DNA of 64,000 bases from assembly GCF_009650135.1 (NCBI RefSeq), contig NZ_CP045871.1, positions 1,901,001 to 1,965,000 of the forward strand, written 5' to 3'. Below the pieces are notes generated by a model. That model ran no database searches. It was not told the origin of the DNA and saw nothing but the letters and a program-made list of their open reading frames with translations. This DNA comes from Litorivicinus lipolyticus. Its GTDB lineage: Bacteria > Pseudomonadota > Gammaproteobacteria > Pseudomonadales > Litorivicinaceae. Made by a program: the position numbers and the translations under genes. The first letter of the stretch is position 1. Each line of letters opens with the position of its first letter. Below, piece after piece: positions 1 through 9,802 of the stretch.

Positions 1-2
1 CC

Positions 3-692
3 AGTAGCAACGTTGCAGTAAACGCTAAGTTAAAGGGTGAGAGCACCGACTTCGGCTACGTCGTCGGAATCAAACACGAACTCAACGACTCCACCACAAT
101 AGGAGCATCATATCGATCTCAAGTGACTCACGTGGCCAAAGGAACATTCGGTGTAGTTGGCGGTACTCAAGTAAACGTTGAAGCACCATTCCAATTGCCC
201 GACATATTTGCCTTAGGTGTTGCTCACTCAGTAAGCGACAAAACCCGCGCATACGCTGACGTTACGTGGTACGGCTGGAGCGCTTATAAGTCATCCACCA
301 TTGCGGTTACAGCGGATAACACACCTTTGCAGGCAGGAACTGCAACAGCAATTGGCCTGCCAAAAACCATCCAAAACAACTACAGCGATACGATTAGCTT
401 TGCAATCGGCGCAGAGCATGACTACAACGATGGCTACACCTTACGCGCTGGCCTCCACCTTGATCCCACGCCAACAAACGATCAAGACCGGACCCTCGCA
501 ACCCCTGACGGCGACCGAACATGGCTATCAGTCGGCGGCAGCAAGGTCGTCAACGAAAACTTGAGTTTGGATGCAGCGCTGACCTACATCCTTGTGGAAG
601 ACGGCATCGTGAATCAAACGGCGATTAACACTCGAGCCAAAGCCGAAGGCAACGTCGGCATCCTATCCCTGGGCCTCCGCTACAAGTTCTAA
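3..692 (+). CDS. FadL-family outer-membrane transporter, 3' part only
   Basis: C-terminal part of an outer-membrane beta-barrel of the FadL/TodX family, which imports long-chain fatty acids or other hydrophobic compounds. The frame is open from the window edge, so the true start lies outside; the internal ATG at 123 is not the start. The stretch ending YRSQVTHVAKGTF resembles the FadL segment where a strand leads into a K-x-x-G-x-F turn. The protein alternates polar and hydrophobic residues and ends in a terminal Phe (LRYKF), as outer-membrane barrels do. A strong terminator follows the stop. Substrate cannot be told from this part. Confidence 0.85.
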   Translation, partial: SSNVAVNAKLKGESTDFGYVVGIKHELNDSTTIGASYRSQVTHVAKGTFGVVGGTQVNVEAPFQLPDIFALGVAHSVSDKTRAYADVTWYGWSAYKSSTIAVTADNTPLQAGTATAIGLPKTIQNNYSDTISFAIGAEHDYNDGYTLRAGLHLDPTPTNDQDRTLATPDGDRTWLSVGGSKVVNENLSLDAALTYILVEDGIVNQTAINTRAKAEGNVGILSLGLRYKF

Positions 693-708
693 CGCCCAAA
701 GCCCCATC

Positions 709-740
709 AAAAACCGGCCCTCGTGGCCGGTTTTTTTTTT
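709..740 (+). terminator. Rho-independent terminator of the FadL-like gene
   Basis: A ten-pair stem (AAAACCGGCC with GGCCGGTTTT) and a five-base loop run into ten consecutive T, 17 bases after the stop codon. It separates the porin gene from fabA. Confidence 0.93.
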
Positions 741-837
741 ACCCCTCCACCCACCTCAACCTACTTAACCTTTACGTAAACCAAGCCTGATTGCTCTGTG
801 ATAAACTGCGCGACTTCGCAAAATCACAGGGTTTCAA

Positions 838-1353
838 ATGTCTAAGGTTGAATCATTCGAACGCCAGCAATTGCTGGATTGCGGCTACGGTAAAATGTTC
901 GGTCACGGCAACGCACGCTTGCCGGTTGGCAACATGTTGATGATGGATCGCATTACCCATATCAGCGACGAAGGCGGCGAAAACGGCAAAGGCGACATCA
1001 TCGCCGAATTGGACATCCACCCTGACCTTTGGTTCTTCGAATGCCACTTCCCCGAAGACCCGGTCATGCCCGGCTGTTTGGGCCTGGACGCCCTGTGGCA
1101 ACTGGTTGGCTTTAACCTAGGCTGGCGCGGCAACCCCGGCAAGGGACGCGCACTGGGTGTCGGCGAACTTAAGTTCACCGGCCAGATTCTGCCGACGGCG
1201 AAAAAAGTTACCTACCGCATCACCATGAAGCGCGTGATTCAGCGTTCATTGGTCATGGGCGTGGCAGACGGCACGGTCGAAGTCGATGGCAAAGTCATCT
1301 ACGTCGCCAAAGACCTGAAAGTTGGCTTGTTCAGCTCGACCGACGACTTCTAA
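838..1353 (+). CDS. fabA: 3-hydroxydecanoyl-ACP dehydratase/isomerase FabA
   Basis: Dehydrates 3-hydroxyacyl-ACP and isomerises trans-2- to cis-3-decenoyl-ACP, the branch point for anaerobic-type unsaturated fatty acid synthesis in the cytoplasm. The 171 residues match the usual FabA length and resemble the E. coli protein throughout ([34 protein letters not shown]). The catalytic pair is visible as His70 in FFECHF and Asp84 in GLDA. fabB follows after 25 bases, the classical fabA-fabB operon. A short palindrome (TTTACGTAAA, 771-780) lies upstream of the gene; no known FadR or FabR site could be recognised. Confidence 0.98.
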   Translation: MSKVESFERQQLLDCGYGKMFGHGNARLPVGNMLMMDRITHISDEGGENGKGDIIAELDIHPDLWFFECHFPEDPVMPGCLGLDALWQLVGFNLGWRGNPGKGRALGVGELKFTGQILPTAKKVTYRITMKRVIQRSLVMGVADGTVEVDGKVIYVAKDLKVGLFSSTDDF

Positions 1354-1378
1354 ACATTACCCTGTAAGAGGCGCACAC

Positions 1379-2587
1379 ATGCAACGCGTTGTTGTAACTG
1401 GCATGGGCATTCAGTCCTGCATCGGCACGGACTTGGCTAGCGTCAAGGAAAGCCTGTACCACACCAAATCTGGCATCACCGCGAATGCTGAATATGCAGA
1501 GCGCGGCATGCGCTCGCAAGTCAGCGGTTCGTTGGAACTGGACAAAGATCGCATCGATCGTAAATTGATGCGCTTTATGGGCAACGCGGCTGCATTCGCG
1601 TACCTGAGCGCGGTTGATGCTATCGCCGACTCGGGCCTCAGCGACGACCAAATCAGCAACATTCGCACCGGTATTGTCGCCGGCTCCGGCGGCGCATCCA
1701 GCGCCAGCCAGGTCGAAGCGGCCGACATTCTGCGTGACAAAGGCGTGCGTCGCGTCGGCCCCTACCGCGTCACCCAAACCATGGGTTCGACCGTGTCGGC
1801 TTGCTTGGCGACGGCGCTGAAAATCAAAGGCGTCAACTACTCGATTACCAGTGCCTGCTCGACCAGCGCGCATTGCATCGGGCATGGCGCTGAGCTGATC
1901 CAAATGGGCAAGCAAGACATCGTTATTGCAGCCGGCGGCGAAGAAGAGCACTGGACATTGTCGTGCTTGTTCGATGCCATGGGCGCCCTGTCCAGCAAGT
2001 ACAATGACACGCCTGAGCGCGCGTCACGTGCGTATGACGCCAACCGAGATGGCTTTGTCATCGCCGGTGGTGGCGGCGCGGTTATCCTGGAATCGTTAGA
2101 GCACGCCTTGGCGCGTGGCGCCACGATCTACGGCGAATTGGTTGGCTACGGCGCGACCAGCGACGGCGCGGACATGGTCGCACCCAGCGGCGAAGGCGCG
2201 GTTCGTGCTATGCAACTGGCGGCCAGCACCGTTGATGGCCCGATCGACTACATCAATGCCCATGGCACCTCGACGCCGGCCGGTGATATCACCGAGCTGG
2301 GCGCAGTCAAAGAAGCCTTTGGCGACGCCCGCCCGGCGGTCAGCTCAACCAAATCACTGACGGGCCACAGCTTGGGCGCCACTGGCGTTCAAGAAGCCAT
2401 CTACAGCCTGATCATGATGCGCGACGGCTTTATCGCCGGCAGCGCTAATGTGGAAGAGCTGGATCCGGGTGCCGAGGGCGTTGACGTCGTGAGCACCACC
2501 CGCGATCAAAAATTGACGCGTGTCATGTCCAACAGCTTCGGCTTTGGCGGCACCAACGCGTCATTGGTGTTCCAAGCCTACGATTGA
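1379..2587 (+). CDS. fabB: 3-oxoacyl-ACP synthase I FabB
   Basis: Condensing enzyme that elongates the cis-3-decenoyl-ACP made by FabA, so it is needed for unsaturated fatty acids. The start at 1379 is preceded by GTAAGAGG and gives 402 residues beginning [10 protein letters not shown], as in E. coli FabB; an upstream in-frame ATG at 1322 lies inside fabA and is rejected. The Cys-His-His triad is Cys160 (TSACSTSAH), His295 ([11 protein letters not shown]) and His330 ([12 protein letters not shown]). It forms an operon with fabA and is followed by a terminator. Confidence 0.98.
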   Translation: MQRVVVTGMGIQSCIGTDLASVKESLYHTKSGITANAEYAERGMRSQVSGSLELDKDRIDRKLMRFMGNAAAFAYLSAVDAIADSGLSDDQISNIRTGIVAGSGGASSASQVEAADILRDKGVRRVGPYRVTQTMGSTVSACLATALKIKGVNYSITSACSTSAHCIGHGAELIQMGKQDIVIAAGGEEEHWTLSCLFDAMGALSSKYNDTPERASRAYDANRDGFVIAGGGGAVILESLEHALARGATIYGELVGYGATSDGADMVAPSGEGAVRAMQLAASTVDGPIDYINAHGTSTPAGDITELGAVKEAFGDARPAVSSTKSLTGHSLGATGVQEAIYSLIMMRDGFIAGSANVEELDPGAEGVDVVSTTRDQKLTRVMSNSFGFGGTNASLVFQAYD

Positions 2588-2695
2588 TGCCACAGGCCAA
2601 GGCTATGCGGTAACAGACAACGACGGGGTTGACGACTCGTCCGGCGAAACGTTGTTCTTCAAAGCTGGCCGTTACTGAACCATCGCTCAAGTCTG

Positions 2696-2723
2696 AAAGC
2701 CCGGCCTCGCGCCGGGCTTTTTT
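2696..2723 (+). terminator. Rho-independent terminator of fabA-fabB
   Basis: Ten-pair stem (AAAGCCCGGC with GCCGGGCTTT), five-base loop and a T run. It lies about 110 bases after fabB and just before the next gene's leader. Confidence 0.9.
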
Positions 2724-2776
2724 ATGTCGCCACGAAAGTGCTAGAGTCGATGAAGACCAATAATAAGGAGAACACC

Positions 2777-3199
2777 ATGTTACGCACTCTGACACTGGCG
2801 GCGGTGCTGCTGGCCCCGCTCGCCATGGCCGACACCCTGAAAGCCGTGTTCCAAGTCAACAGCAATGACCCAAAGACCATGAACATTGCGCTGAATAACA
2901 TCAACAACACCTACCAGTATTTCCAGGCACAGGGCCAAGACATCGACATTGAGCTGGTGGCGTATGGCCCCGGGCTGCATATGTTTCGCAAGGACACGTC
3001 GCCGGTCAGTGGGCGCTTAGAAGCCATGGCAATGGAGATCGAGGGCATTCAGTTTTCAGCCTGCAACAACACCATGAAAGGCATGACCAAAAAAGAAGGC
3101 AAGGCGCCGGAACTGATCGATGAAACGACCGTTGTGCCGTCCGGTGTGGTGCGGCTGATTGAGCTGCAAAACCAAGGTTACGCCTACATCAAGCCTTAG
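2777..3199 (+). CDS. Exported DsrE-superfamily protein
   Basis: A 140-residue protein with a signal peptide (MLRTLTLAAVLLAPLAMA, cleavage near residue 17) and a DsrE/DsrF-like fold. The start at 2777 follows the ribosome site AATAAGGAGAACACC; the in-frame ATG at 2738 has no such site. The family pattern is the VAYGPGLHMF segment followed by the Cys in FSACNNTMKGM, near residue 95. Cytoplasmic DsrE proteins carry sulfur on a Cys; the role of the exported form is not settled. The gene is convergent with the endonuclease gene and their stop codons overlap. Confidence 0.82.
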   Translation: MLRTLTLAAVLLAPLAMADTLKAVFQVNSNDPKTMNIALNNINNTYQYFQAQGQDIDIELVAYGPGLHMFRKDTSPVSGRLEAMAMEIEGIQFSACNNTMKGMTKKEGKAPELIDETTVVPSGVVRLIELQNQGYAYIKP

Positions 3200-3888
3200 T
3201 TGCCCGGAATACAGCCACCAACATAGCAATTCGCATTGCCCTGGATCCGGGCAATGCGCTGGTTGCGCACGCGCTCCCACTGATCGACCGGATCCTGCGC
3301 CGCCCACTGCGTTAACAAATAGGTCTGCGAGCGGCCCAACAACAACCCGTAGCGGTCGCGCATGTAGAAATAGATACGCGCGATATCACCCTGCCGGTGC
3401 GCCGGCGGCTCGGCTTTGCGGGCCTTAAAGTCGACTTCAAAATCGCAGGCGCCGTAGACCCGGCGTTCACCGCGTATGTTACCGAACGGAAAGTTCGAAC
3501 GATCGCCATTCAACTCGCCAACCGAGGGCACCAGGTTGTGCAAATCCGTGGCCATGCGCAAATACTCAGGATCATTACGCTCGCAACCCTTGCGCTTGCC
3601 GTCGCGCCAACACGCGCGCTGGTGACCCAGCTGCCAGGCTGGCATCACGTGCTCCCATTCCATGCGCCGGCCACGTTCGGGTTGTTTGCGAATTTCATAG
3701 CCGCACGCCGCAGCATTGATTCGCCGATCGAAAAACCGGCAGCCACAATAAAATGTACGGGTGTCGAAGGCGTGCACGATGGTCGCGTCACGCTTCATCG
3801 CGGTGTACCAGGGCACCGAGTCGTCCGCCGTCGCCAGCCACGAGCTCAATGCCAATAGCGCGCTAATCAGTCGGGGCGTTAAGGGCAT
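3196..3888 (-). CDS. Endonuclease I family secreted nuclease (EndA/Vvn type)
   Basis: Periplasmic or secreted non-specific DNase of the beta-beta-alpha-metal endonuclease I family. It has 230 residues with a signal peptide (about residues 1-21). The catalytic region is MEWEHVMPAW, with His80 as general base and Glu79 beside it. The segment DLHNLVPSVGELNGDRSN (115-132) supplies the Asn ligands. There are eight cysteines, several in positions seen to form disulfides in Vvn-type enzymes (YCGCRFF, ACGYEI, GACDFEVDF, NCYVGGC). Likely role: degrading extracellular DNA for nutrients. Confidence 0.93.
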   Translation of the reverse strand: MPLTPRLISALLALSSWLATADDSVPWYTAMKRDATIVHAFDTRTFYCGCRFFDRRINAAACGYEIRKQPERGRRMEWEHVMPAWQLGHQRACWRDGKRKGCERNDPEYLRMATDLHNLVPSVGELNGDRSNFPFGNIRGERRVYGACDFEVDFKARKAEPPAHRQGDIARIYFYMRDRYGLLLGRSQTYLLTQWAAQDPVDQWERVRNQRIARIQGNANCYVGGCIPGN

Positions 3889-4012
3889 CCATTAACCATG
3901 TGCGCACCTGGGCATCGCGCCGGCGATTCAGCAACAGGCGTGCTTTCAGACGAACGCGTCGGCGCGTCGTATTCAGAATCCGAGTCCGCCGGATTTGATT
4001 GGTGCGTTTCAT
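3863..4012 (-). CDS. Possible small, very basic protein
   Basis: A 49-codon frame starts with an ATG that overlaps the TGA of the RmlD-like gene (ATGA) and ends 26 bases inside the endonuclease gene. The product is extremely rich in arginine (MKRTNQIRRTRILNTTRRRV...) with an amphipathic tail (WLMDALNAPTD). The coupled start and bridging position suggest translation, but the long overlap with endA and the Arg-rich composition could also be chance in GC-rich DNA. No family is recognised. Confidence 0.3.
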   Translation of the reverse strand: MKRTNQIRRTRILNTTRRRVRLKARLLLNRRRDAQVRTWLMDALNAPTD

Positions 4013-4917
4013 TCGCCGCTCTGCCGATAGATTTGATCAACAATTTGAATCATCTGGCTGCGCCATGGCAAGCGCTTGATACCAAAGTTCTGGAGCAGGC
4101 GATCACAGTCCAAGCGCACATCCAACGGACGCGGCGCGCGCGCGGGTACATCAACACCGCGGATTGGCTGCAGCAAGTCGTCCGGCAAGTCCTCGCGCTG
4201 CAGTGCCTGGGCGTACACCAATTCACCCATTTCAAACCAGCTGGCACTGCCACCACCGCCATAGTGGTAAATGCCAAAGGCGGTGCTGCCCAAGTCGAGC
4301 TGGCGAATTTGCGCGGTAATCACGCGCGCCAGATCTGGCGCGCTGGTCGGGGTGCCCACTTCGTCGGACACCATACGCAGCACCTTGCCATCACGAAAAC
4401 TGCTCAGCGTTTTACCGATAAAGCGGCGCGGGTCGGCACTGAATACCAACCCCACACGCAAGATGATGTGCTGGGGCAAAATCGCTTCGATTTCGGTTTC
4501 AGCTTCGCGGCAGTAGTGCCCAAACAGGTTCAACGGCGCGGTCGCGGCGTCTTCTTTGTAGGGGCCGTTATCGCCATCGAACACGTATTCACTGGTTAAG
4601 TGAATCAAGGTAGCACCGGTTTGCTTGCACCCCATGGCCAAGTTGATCGGGCCTTCGACCAGCAGGCGGCGCGCCGCGTCGCCCTCGGTTTCGGCCTTAT
4701 CGACATCGGGAAAGCGAGCCGTATTGACCACAAAGTCCGGCTCAACCGCACTTAGCGCGGCCATCACGCTGGCCTCGCTGGTGATGTCCATGTCACTCAC
4801 ACTCATGCCGGTGACGTTAAAGCCGGCCTGATCAAAGGCCTGTAATAGAGCCTGACCGACCTGGCCGGAGGCGCCGGTGACCAGCACCGAGGGGGGCGAA
4901 AATACGACTGAATTCAT
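4009..4917 (-). CDS. RmlD-like sugar-nucleotide reductase fold, active site altered
   Basis: A 302-residue short-chain dehydrogenase related to dTDP-4-dehydrorhamnose reductase (RmlD) and to MAT2B. The Rossmann motif TGASGQVGQAL (14-24) and the segments NTARFPDVDKAE (65-76) and HLTSEYVFDGDNGPYKED (106-123) match RmlD. Where RmlD has YGxxK, this protein reads LFGHYC: Phe132 and Cys136 replace the catalytic Tyr and Lys. No other rhamnose gene (rmlA, B, C) is nearby, so dTDP-rhamnose synthesis is not supported. It could be a binding or regulatory homologue. A small basic frame starts on its stop codon. Confidence 0.8.
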   Translation of the reverse strand: MNSVVFSPPSVLVTGASGQVGQALLQAFDQAGFNVTGMSVSDMDITSEASVMAALSAVEPDFVVNTARFPDVDKAETEGDAARRLLVEGPINLAMGCKQTGATLIHLTSEYVFDGDNGPYKEDAATAPLNLFGHYCREAETEIEAILPQHIILRVGLVFSADPRRFIGKTLSSFRDGKVLRMVSDEVGTPTSAPDLARVITAQIRQLDLGSTAFGIYHYGGGGSASWFEMGELVYAQALQREDLPDDLLQPIRGVDVPARAPRPLDVRLDCDRLLQNFGIKRLPWRSQMIQIVDQIYRQSGE

Positions 4918-4934
4918 GCGCGGAAAATTACCAT

Positions 4935-4956
4935 AAAAAAGGCCTCAAATGAGGCC
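4935..4956 (-). terminator. Rho-independent terminator after ssb
   Basis: On the minus strand GGCCTC-ATTT-GAGGCC is followed by six T, about ten bases after the ssb stop codon. Confidence 0.85.
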
Positions 4957-4966
4957 CTAGTGGTAC

Positions 4967-5479
4967 TTAGAACGGAATGTCATCGTCACCAATGTCATCC
5001 GCAAAGCCAGGCGGCGGTGCCGATGCCGCTTGTGCCGGAGCGGGCGCCGGTGCAGCCTGACGAGGAGCCGACGGCGCCTGGGGTGCATTGTTTTGCTGAT
5101 AACCGCCGCCCATGGGTGCGCCACCGCCCATGTTGTCGCCACGGCCATCCAGCATTTGCATTTCACCGCCGACGATTTCCGTGGTGTAGCGTTTCTGACC
5201 GGACTGGGCGTCATCCCACGAACGAGTACGCAGTGAGCCCTCGACGTAGACCTTGCTGCCTTTTTTCAGGTACTGACCGCAAATTTCGGCTAACCGATTA
5301 AAGAACACCACGCGGTGCCACTCGGTCCGTTCCTGCATTTCGCCGGTGTTCTTGTCACGCCATGATTCGCTCGTCGCAATCGACAAATTCGCAATCTGTG
5401 AGCCGTTGTTGGTTGCGCGCATTTCCGGGTCGTTACCCAGATTGCCCACCAAAATTACCTTATTAATGCCTCGTGCCAT
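4967..5479 (-). CDS. ssb: Single-stranded DNA-binding protein
   Basis: Coats single-stranded DNA in replication, recombination and repair. 170 residues: an OB fold (about 1-110, starting [19 protein letters not shown]), a disordered linker rich in Gly, Pro, Gln and Ala (about 113-155), and the acidic tip DDDIPF that docks partner proteins. The ribosome site GAAAGGAGATCCTC precedes the start. It lies 29 bases downstream of the MFS gene, so the two are probably cotranscribed, with uvrA divergent. This ssb-MFS-uvrA layout is known from Pseudomonas. Confidence 0.98.
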   Translation of the reverse strand: MARGINKVILVGNLGNDPEMRATNNGSQIANLSIATSESWRDKNTGEMQERTEWHRVVFFNRLAEICGQYLKKGSKVYVEGSLRTRSWDDAQSGQKRYTTEIVGGEMQMLDGRGDNMGGGAPMGGGYQQNNAPQAPSAPRQAAPAPAPAQAASAPPPGFADDIGDDDIPF

Positions 5480-5508
5480 GAGGATCTCCTTTCAATGTTC
5501 GGCTCAGT

Positions 5509-6858
5509 TTATCGAGCGGACTGGGCCAGCAAATCCGTCAACTCGGATTCGTTCAGTGCGTCTTTGCTGACCTTTAAGTAGGCCACGGATCCGGCTGGAC
5601 TGACGGCGGCTTCGACCACGCCCGTAACCGCAGCCAACTTGGATTCCCAGGACTCGATTGAGAAGGTATTCAGGTCAATCGCAACAACCCGGGAGCGATG
5701 CCGTGGCGGCTCGGGAGTACGATACCGCAGGGCCAACCAAATACAACCGCCGAGCGCCAGAGCCGTAAATAACCCTGAGGGTCCGAGCACACTCAGCAGC
5801 GGCCCGCCGAGCAAGCCCCCGACAAAGGCACCGAAAAATTGGATGGTCGCGTACAGCCCGGTGGCGGTACCGCGATCGCGCACCGGCGCGGCCTTGGCCA
5901 ACAATGACGGCAAGGTCGCTTCAAGCAAGTTGAACCCGAAAAAGAACATCCCGCCGGCCAGCACAAACATCCAGTACTCGGTCAGCCCCAGCGCCAGCAG
6001 TGCAAAGCCGCCAATCAGCCCGGCGATGGCAAAGCGTTGGCCGCCAATCAGGCGGTGCTTGGCTTCGACCCAACCGGTTGCCAAAAACGCAGGCAGTGCA
6101 CCCAGCAGCATCACCACCACGTACAAACCGGTGTGATCGTCCGGCCCAATTCCGGCGCCGACCAACTGGGCCGGCAAAGCCAAAAACAGCGCCATCAGGA
6201 CCGCATGCAGCAGCCCCACCCCCAATACTGAGGATGCTACGCCGGGCGTGTGCCAAACGTCGCGCACGCGCTGGGCACTGAACACGGCACCCAAGGCACG
6301 CAGCGGCGCCGGACGCGGCAACAGGCACGATAGCAAAGCCGCTAACAATGCGAGCCCAGCGGTCAGCTCAAACAGCCCCGCCAAACCGCGCCACGGCATC
6401 AACGCCGGACCCAGCACCAGCGCGGCCAAAAAGGTCAATCCGATCGAAATGCCAATCACCGCCATCACCCGTGCCCGACGCTCTTCACCGGTTAAATCGA
6501 CGACCCAGGCTAGCAATGACGACGAAATCGCACCGGCACCCTGCAGGGCACGACCAAACACCAGTTCCAACATGCTGTCGGCCTGGGCACACCACCACGA
6601 GCCCAGTGCGAACACCAGCAAACCGATAAACACAATTTTAAAGCGCCCAATGCGATCCGACAGCTGGCCCAACGGGACTTGCAAGACCGCTTGGGTCAGC
6701 CCGTACACGCCAATCGCCAACCCCAACAGCAATGGCGAATACCCGGGCATCCCGACCGTGGCGAGCGCCAGCACAGGCAAAACGATGAACAGCCCCATCA
6801 TGCGCGATGCATAGAGGGCCAAAATAATGGCGATGGGCAAAACAGATATCCGCAGCAA
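5509..6858 (-). CDS. MFS transporter with C-terminal YAM-like domain (YajR type)
   Basis: A 449-residue inner-membrane carrier with about 12 hydrophobic segments, probably a proton-coupled exporter. The loop after helix 2 carries motif A (GQLSDRIGRFK, about 83-93). After the last helix a soluble tail (about 390-449, RVVAIDLNTFSIESWESKL...) looks like the ferredoxin-like YAM domain that sets YajR apart from other MFS proteins. The substrate is unknown. It lies between ssb and uvrA, a conserved gammaproteobacterial context; no functional link to repair is shown. Confidence 0.88.
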   Translation of the reverse strand: MLRISVLPIAIILALYASRMMGLFIVLPVLALATVGMPGYSPLLLGLAIGVYGLTQAVLQVPLGQLSDRIGRFKIVFIGLLVFALGSWWCAQADSMLELVFGRALQGAGAISSSLLAWVVDLTGEERRARVMAVIGISIGLTFLAALVLGPALMPWRGLAGLFELTAGLALLAALLSCLLPRPAPLRALGAVFSAQRVRDVWHTPGVASSVLGVGLLHAVLMALFLALPAQLVGAGIGPDDHTGLYVVVMLLGALPAFLATGWVEAKHRLIGGQRFAIAGLIGGFALLALGLTEYWMFVLAGGMFFFGFNLLEATLPSLLAKAAPVRDRGTATGLYATIQFFGAFVGGLLGGPLLSVLGPSGLFTALALGGCIWLALRYRTPEPPRHRSRVVAIDLNTFSIESWESKLAAVTGVVEAAVSPAGSVAYLKVSKDALNESELTDLLAQSAR

Positions 6859-6958
6859 TGTTAACTAGGCGCACTCTACCGTAAAAAAGGTCAGTTCGGG
6901 GTATTTGGCAGCGCGGCGCGCGGCTATACTCCGTGGTTAACTCAACTAAGGTTTACGC

Positions 6959-9802
6959 GTGGAAAACATCCAAATTCGAGGCGCACGGACGCATAACCTC
7001 AAGAACGTTGATCTGGACATCCCCCGAGACAAACTTGTCGTCATCACCGGCCTATCCGGCTCGGGCAAGAGCTCATTGGCCTTTGACACCCTGTACGCCG
7101 AAGGCCAACGCCGCTACGTCGAATCGTTGAGCGCGTACGCGCGCCAGTTCCTGTCGATGATGAATAAGCCCGACGTCGACCACATCGAGGGCCTGTCACC
7201 GGCCATCTCGATTGAACAAAAATCGACCAGCCACAACCCGCGCTCTACCGTCGGCACGGTCACTGAAATTTACGACTACCTGCGTCTGCTGTACGCCCGC
7301 GCCGGCGAACCGCGCTGCCCGGATCACGACGTTGCGCTGTCCGCCCAGGCCGTCAGCGACATGGTCGACCAGACCTTGGCATTGCCGACGGACAGCAAGG
7401 TCATGGTGTTGGCACCGATCGTGCGCGATCGCAAGGGCGAGCACCTGCACGTGTTTGGCGACCTGCGCGCACGCGGGTTCATCCGCGTTCGAGTCGACGG
7501 CACCGTGTGTGACTTGGACGACGTGCCGGCGCTGGATAAAAAGTTCAAGCACACCATCGAGGCGGTCGTGGACCGGCTGAAAACCCGCGACGATCAACGC
7601 GCGCGTATCGCCGAGAGCTTGGAAACTGCGTTGGATTTGGCCGGCGGCATCGTCTACCTGGAATCCATGGAAGGCCAGTTCGAACCGATGCTATTTAGCA
7701 ACAAGTTCGCCTGCCCGCACTGCGGCTATTCGCTGAGCGAATTGGAACCGCGCTTGTTTAGTTTCAACAATCCTGCCGGCGCCTGTACCGAATGCGACGG
7801 CTTGGGTGTGCACCAGTTCTTCGACCCGGCACGCGTCGTGGTCGACGAAGACCTGACCTTGGCCCAGGGCGCAATCAAGGGCTGGGACCGTCGCAACTAC
7901 TATTACTTTCACCTGTTAAGTGGCGTCGCCGATCAATTCGGCTTTGACACCGACACGCCCTGGGTCGACTTGAGCGCCGACCAGCAAAGCAAAATCCTGT
8001 ACGGCACCGGCAAGGTCGAGGTCGACTTCAGCTACGTCAACGACCGCGGCACCCAAGTCCATAAAAAGCACCCGTTCGAGGGCATCCTCAACAACATCGA
8101 ACGCCGCTACCACGACACCGAAAGCCAACAGGCACGCGACGAGCTGGCCAAATTGATGGCGACTAAACCCTGTGGCGCCTGTGGCGGCAGCCGGCTGAAC
8201 AAGGCCGCCCGCCACGTCTGGGTCGGTGACAAGCGCCTGCCGGAAATAGTTGACTACCCAGTTGGCATCGCCTTTAACTACTTCAACGAGCTGAACCTGC
8301 CCGGTCACCGCGGCGAGATTGCCGCAAAAATCCTCAAAGAAATCCAAGATCGATTGGGCTTTTTGGTCAACGTCGGGCTGGACTATCTGAGCCTGTCGCG
8401 CAGCGCCGACACCCTGTCCGGCGGCGAAGCCCAGCGCATTCGCCTGGCCAGCCAAATTGGCGCGGGCCTGGTCGGCGTCATGTACGTATTGGACGAACCG
8501 TCGATTGGCCTGCACCAGCGCGACAACGAACGCCTGCTGGGCACGCTGACGCGGCTGCGTGATTTGGGCAACACCGTGATCGTGGTCGAGCACGACGAGG
8601 ACGCCATCCGCAGCGCCGACTACGTCATCGATATCGGTCCGGGGGCCGGCGTACACGGCGGCCAGGTGGTGTCCAAGGGCACCGCCGCCGAGGTCATTGC
8701 CGACCCCAACAGCCTGACCGGGCAATACCTGTCCGGTGCCAAACACATCGAAATGCCGCCACAGCGGCTGGCCCCGCCCGAGGACAAGTGGTTGAAGGTG
8801 TTGGGCGCCAGCGGCCACAACTTAAAAGACGTCGACTTGGAAATTCCCGTCGGCGTACTGACCTGTATTACCGGGGTCAGCGGCAGTGGCAAATCAACCC
8901 TGGTCAACCGGACGCTGATGCCGGCGGCGGCACGCGCCCTTAACGGCGCGCAGCTGATTGAACCGGCGGCGCACAAGGCAATCGAGGGGCTGGAGCACTT
9001 CGACAAGGTTATCGACATTAACCAGGCGCCCATTGGGCGCACGCCGCGGTCCAACCCGGCCACCTACACCGGCATTTTCACGCCCATCCGCGAGCTGTTC
9101 GCCGCCACCGAAGAGGCCCGCACACGCGGCTACAAGCCCGGCCGCTTCAGCTTTAACGTCAAGGGTGGGCGCTGTGAAGCCTGCCAAGGCGACGGCTTGA
9201 TTAAGGTCGAAATGCACTTCCTGCCCGACGTATACGTCGAGTGCGACAGCTGCCATGGCAAGCGCTACGATCGCGAAACGCTGGAAGTGCGCTACAAAAA
9301 CTCGAACATCAGTGAAGTGCTGCACATGACCATCGAGGACGCCTGCGAGTTCTTCAGCGCGGTGCCCCAGATCAGCCGCAAGTTACAAACGCTGCTGGAC
9401 GTTGGGCTTGGCTATGTTCGGCTGGGACAAAGCGCGACCACGCTGTCGGGCGGCGAAGCCCAGCGCGTCAAATTGGCCAAAGAGTTGTCGCGCCGCGATA
9501 CCGGGCGCACGCTGTATATCTTGGACGAGCCGACCACCGGTTTGCACTTCCATGACATCGAACAGCTGTTGAAAATGTTGCAGCGATTGAAAAACGCCGG
9601 CAACACCGTGGTCGTGATCGAACACAACTTGGACGTGGTCAAGACCGCGGACTGGGTCGTTGATTTAGGACCGGAAGGTGGCGATGGCGGCGGCATGATC
9701 GTTGCGACAGGCACGCCCGAAGCGGTCGCGGACAACCCTGCGAGCCACACCGGCGTGTTTTTGAAAGATGTATTGAAAGTCGCGAAGCGGGCTGTTGCTT
9801 AG
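6959..9802 (+). CDS. uvrA: Excinuclease ABC subunit A
   Basis: Damage-recognition ATPase of nucleotide excision repair; a UvrA dimer scans DNA with UvrB. The 947 residues show two ABC modules: Walker [11 protein letters not shown] (31-40) and [10 protein letters not shown] (about 640), and two LSGGEAQR signatures. Zinc-binding Cys pairs are [23 protein letters not shown] and CDSCHGK. The start is GTG at 6959 ([14 protein letters not shown] matches the family). I looked for a LexA box (CTGT-N8-ACAG) in 6859-6958 and saw none, so SOS control is not supported here. Its stop overlaps that of the convergent rhodanese gene. Confidence 0.98.
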   Translation: MENIQIRGARTHNLKNVDLDIPRDKLVVITGLSGSGKSSLAFDTLYAEGQRRYVESLSAYARQFLSMMNKPDVDHIEGLSPAISIEQKSTSHNPRSTVGTVTEIYDYLRLLYARAGEPRCPDHDVALSAQAVSDMVDQTLALPTDSKVMVLAPIVRDRKGEHLHVFGDLRARGFIRVRVDGTVCDLDDVPALDKKFKHTIEAVVDRLKTRDDQRARIAESLETALDLAGGIVYLESMEGQFEPMLFSNKFACPHCGYSLSELEPRLFSFNNPAGACTECDGLGVHQFFDPARVVVDEDLTLAQGAIKGWDRRNYYYFHLLSGVADQFGFDTDTPWVDLSADQQSKILYGTGKVEVDFSYVNDRGTQVHKKHPFEGILNNIERRYHDTESQQARDELAKLMATKPCGACGGSRLNKAARHVWVGDKRLPEIVDYPVGIAFNYFNELNLPGHRGEIAAKILKEIQDRLGFLVNVGLDYLSLSRSADTLSGGEAQRIRLASQIGAGLVGVMYVLDEPSIGLHQRDNERLLGTLTRLRDLGNTVIVVEHDEDAIRSADYVIDIGPGAGVHGGQVVSKGTAAEVIADPNSLTGQYLSGAKHIEMPPQRLAPPEDKWLKVLGASGHNLKDVDLEIPVGVLTCITGVSGSGKSTLVNRTLMPAAARALNGAQLIEPAAHKAIEGLEHFDKVIDINQAPIGRTPRSNPATYTGIFTPIRELFAATEEARTRGYKPGRFSFNVKGGRCEACQGDGLIKVEMHFLPDVYVECDSCHGKRYDRETLEVRYKNSNISEVLHMTIEDACEFFSAVPQISRKLQTLLDVGLGYVRLGQSATTLSGGEAQRVKLAKELSRRDTGRTLYILDEPTTGLHFHDIEQLLKMLQRLKNAGNTVVVIEHNLDVVKTADWVVDLGPEGGDGGGMIVATGTPEAVADNPASHTGVFLKDVLKVAKRAVA

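Noticed and set aside
3898..4599. 233-codon plus-strand frame
   Set aside because: Antisense to the RmlD-like gene; no motif or start signal.
6859..6958. Possible SOS (LexA) box before uvrA
   Set aside because: No CTGT-N8-ACAG or close variant could be found; a TATACT at 6925-6930 exists but without a well-spaced -35 box.
7916..8818. 300-codon minus-strand frame inside uvrA
   Set aside because: Complement of the UvrA reading frame, which is complete and conserved.
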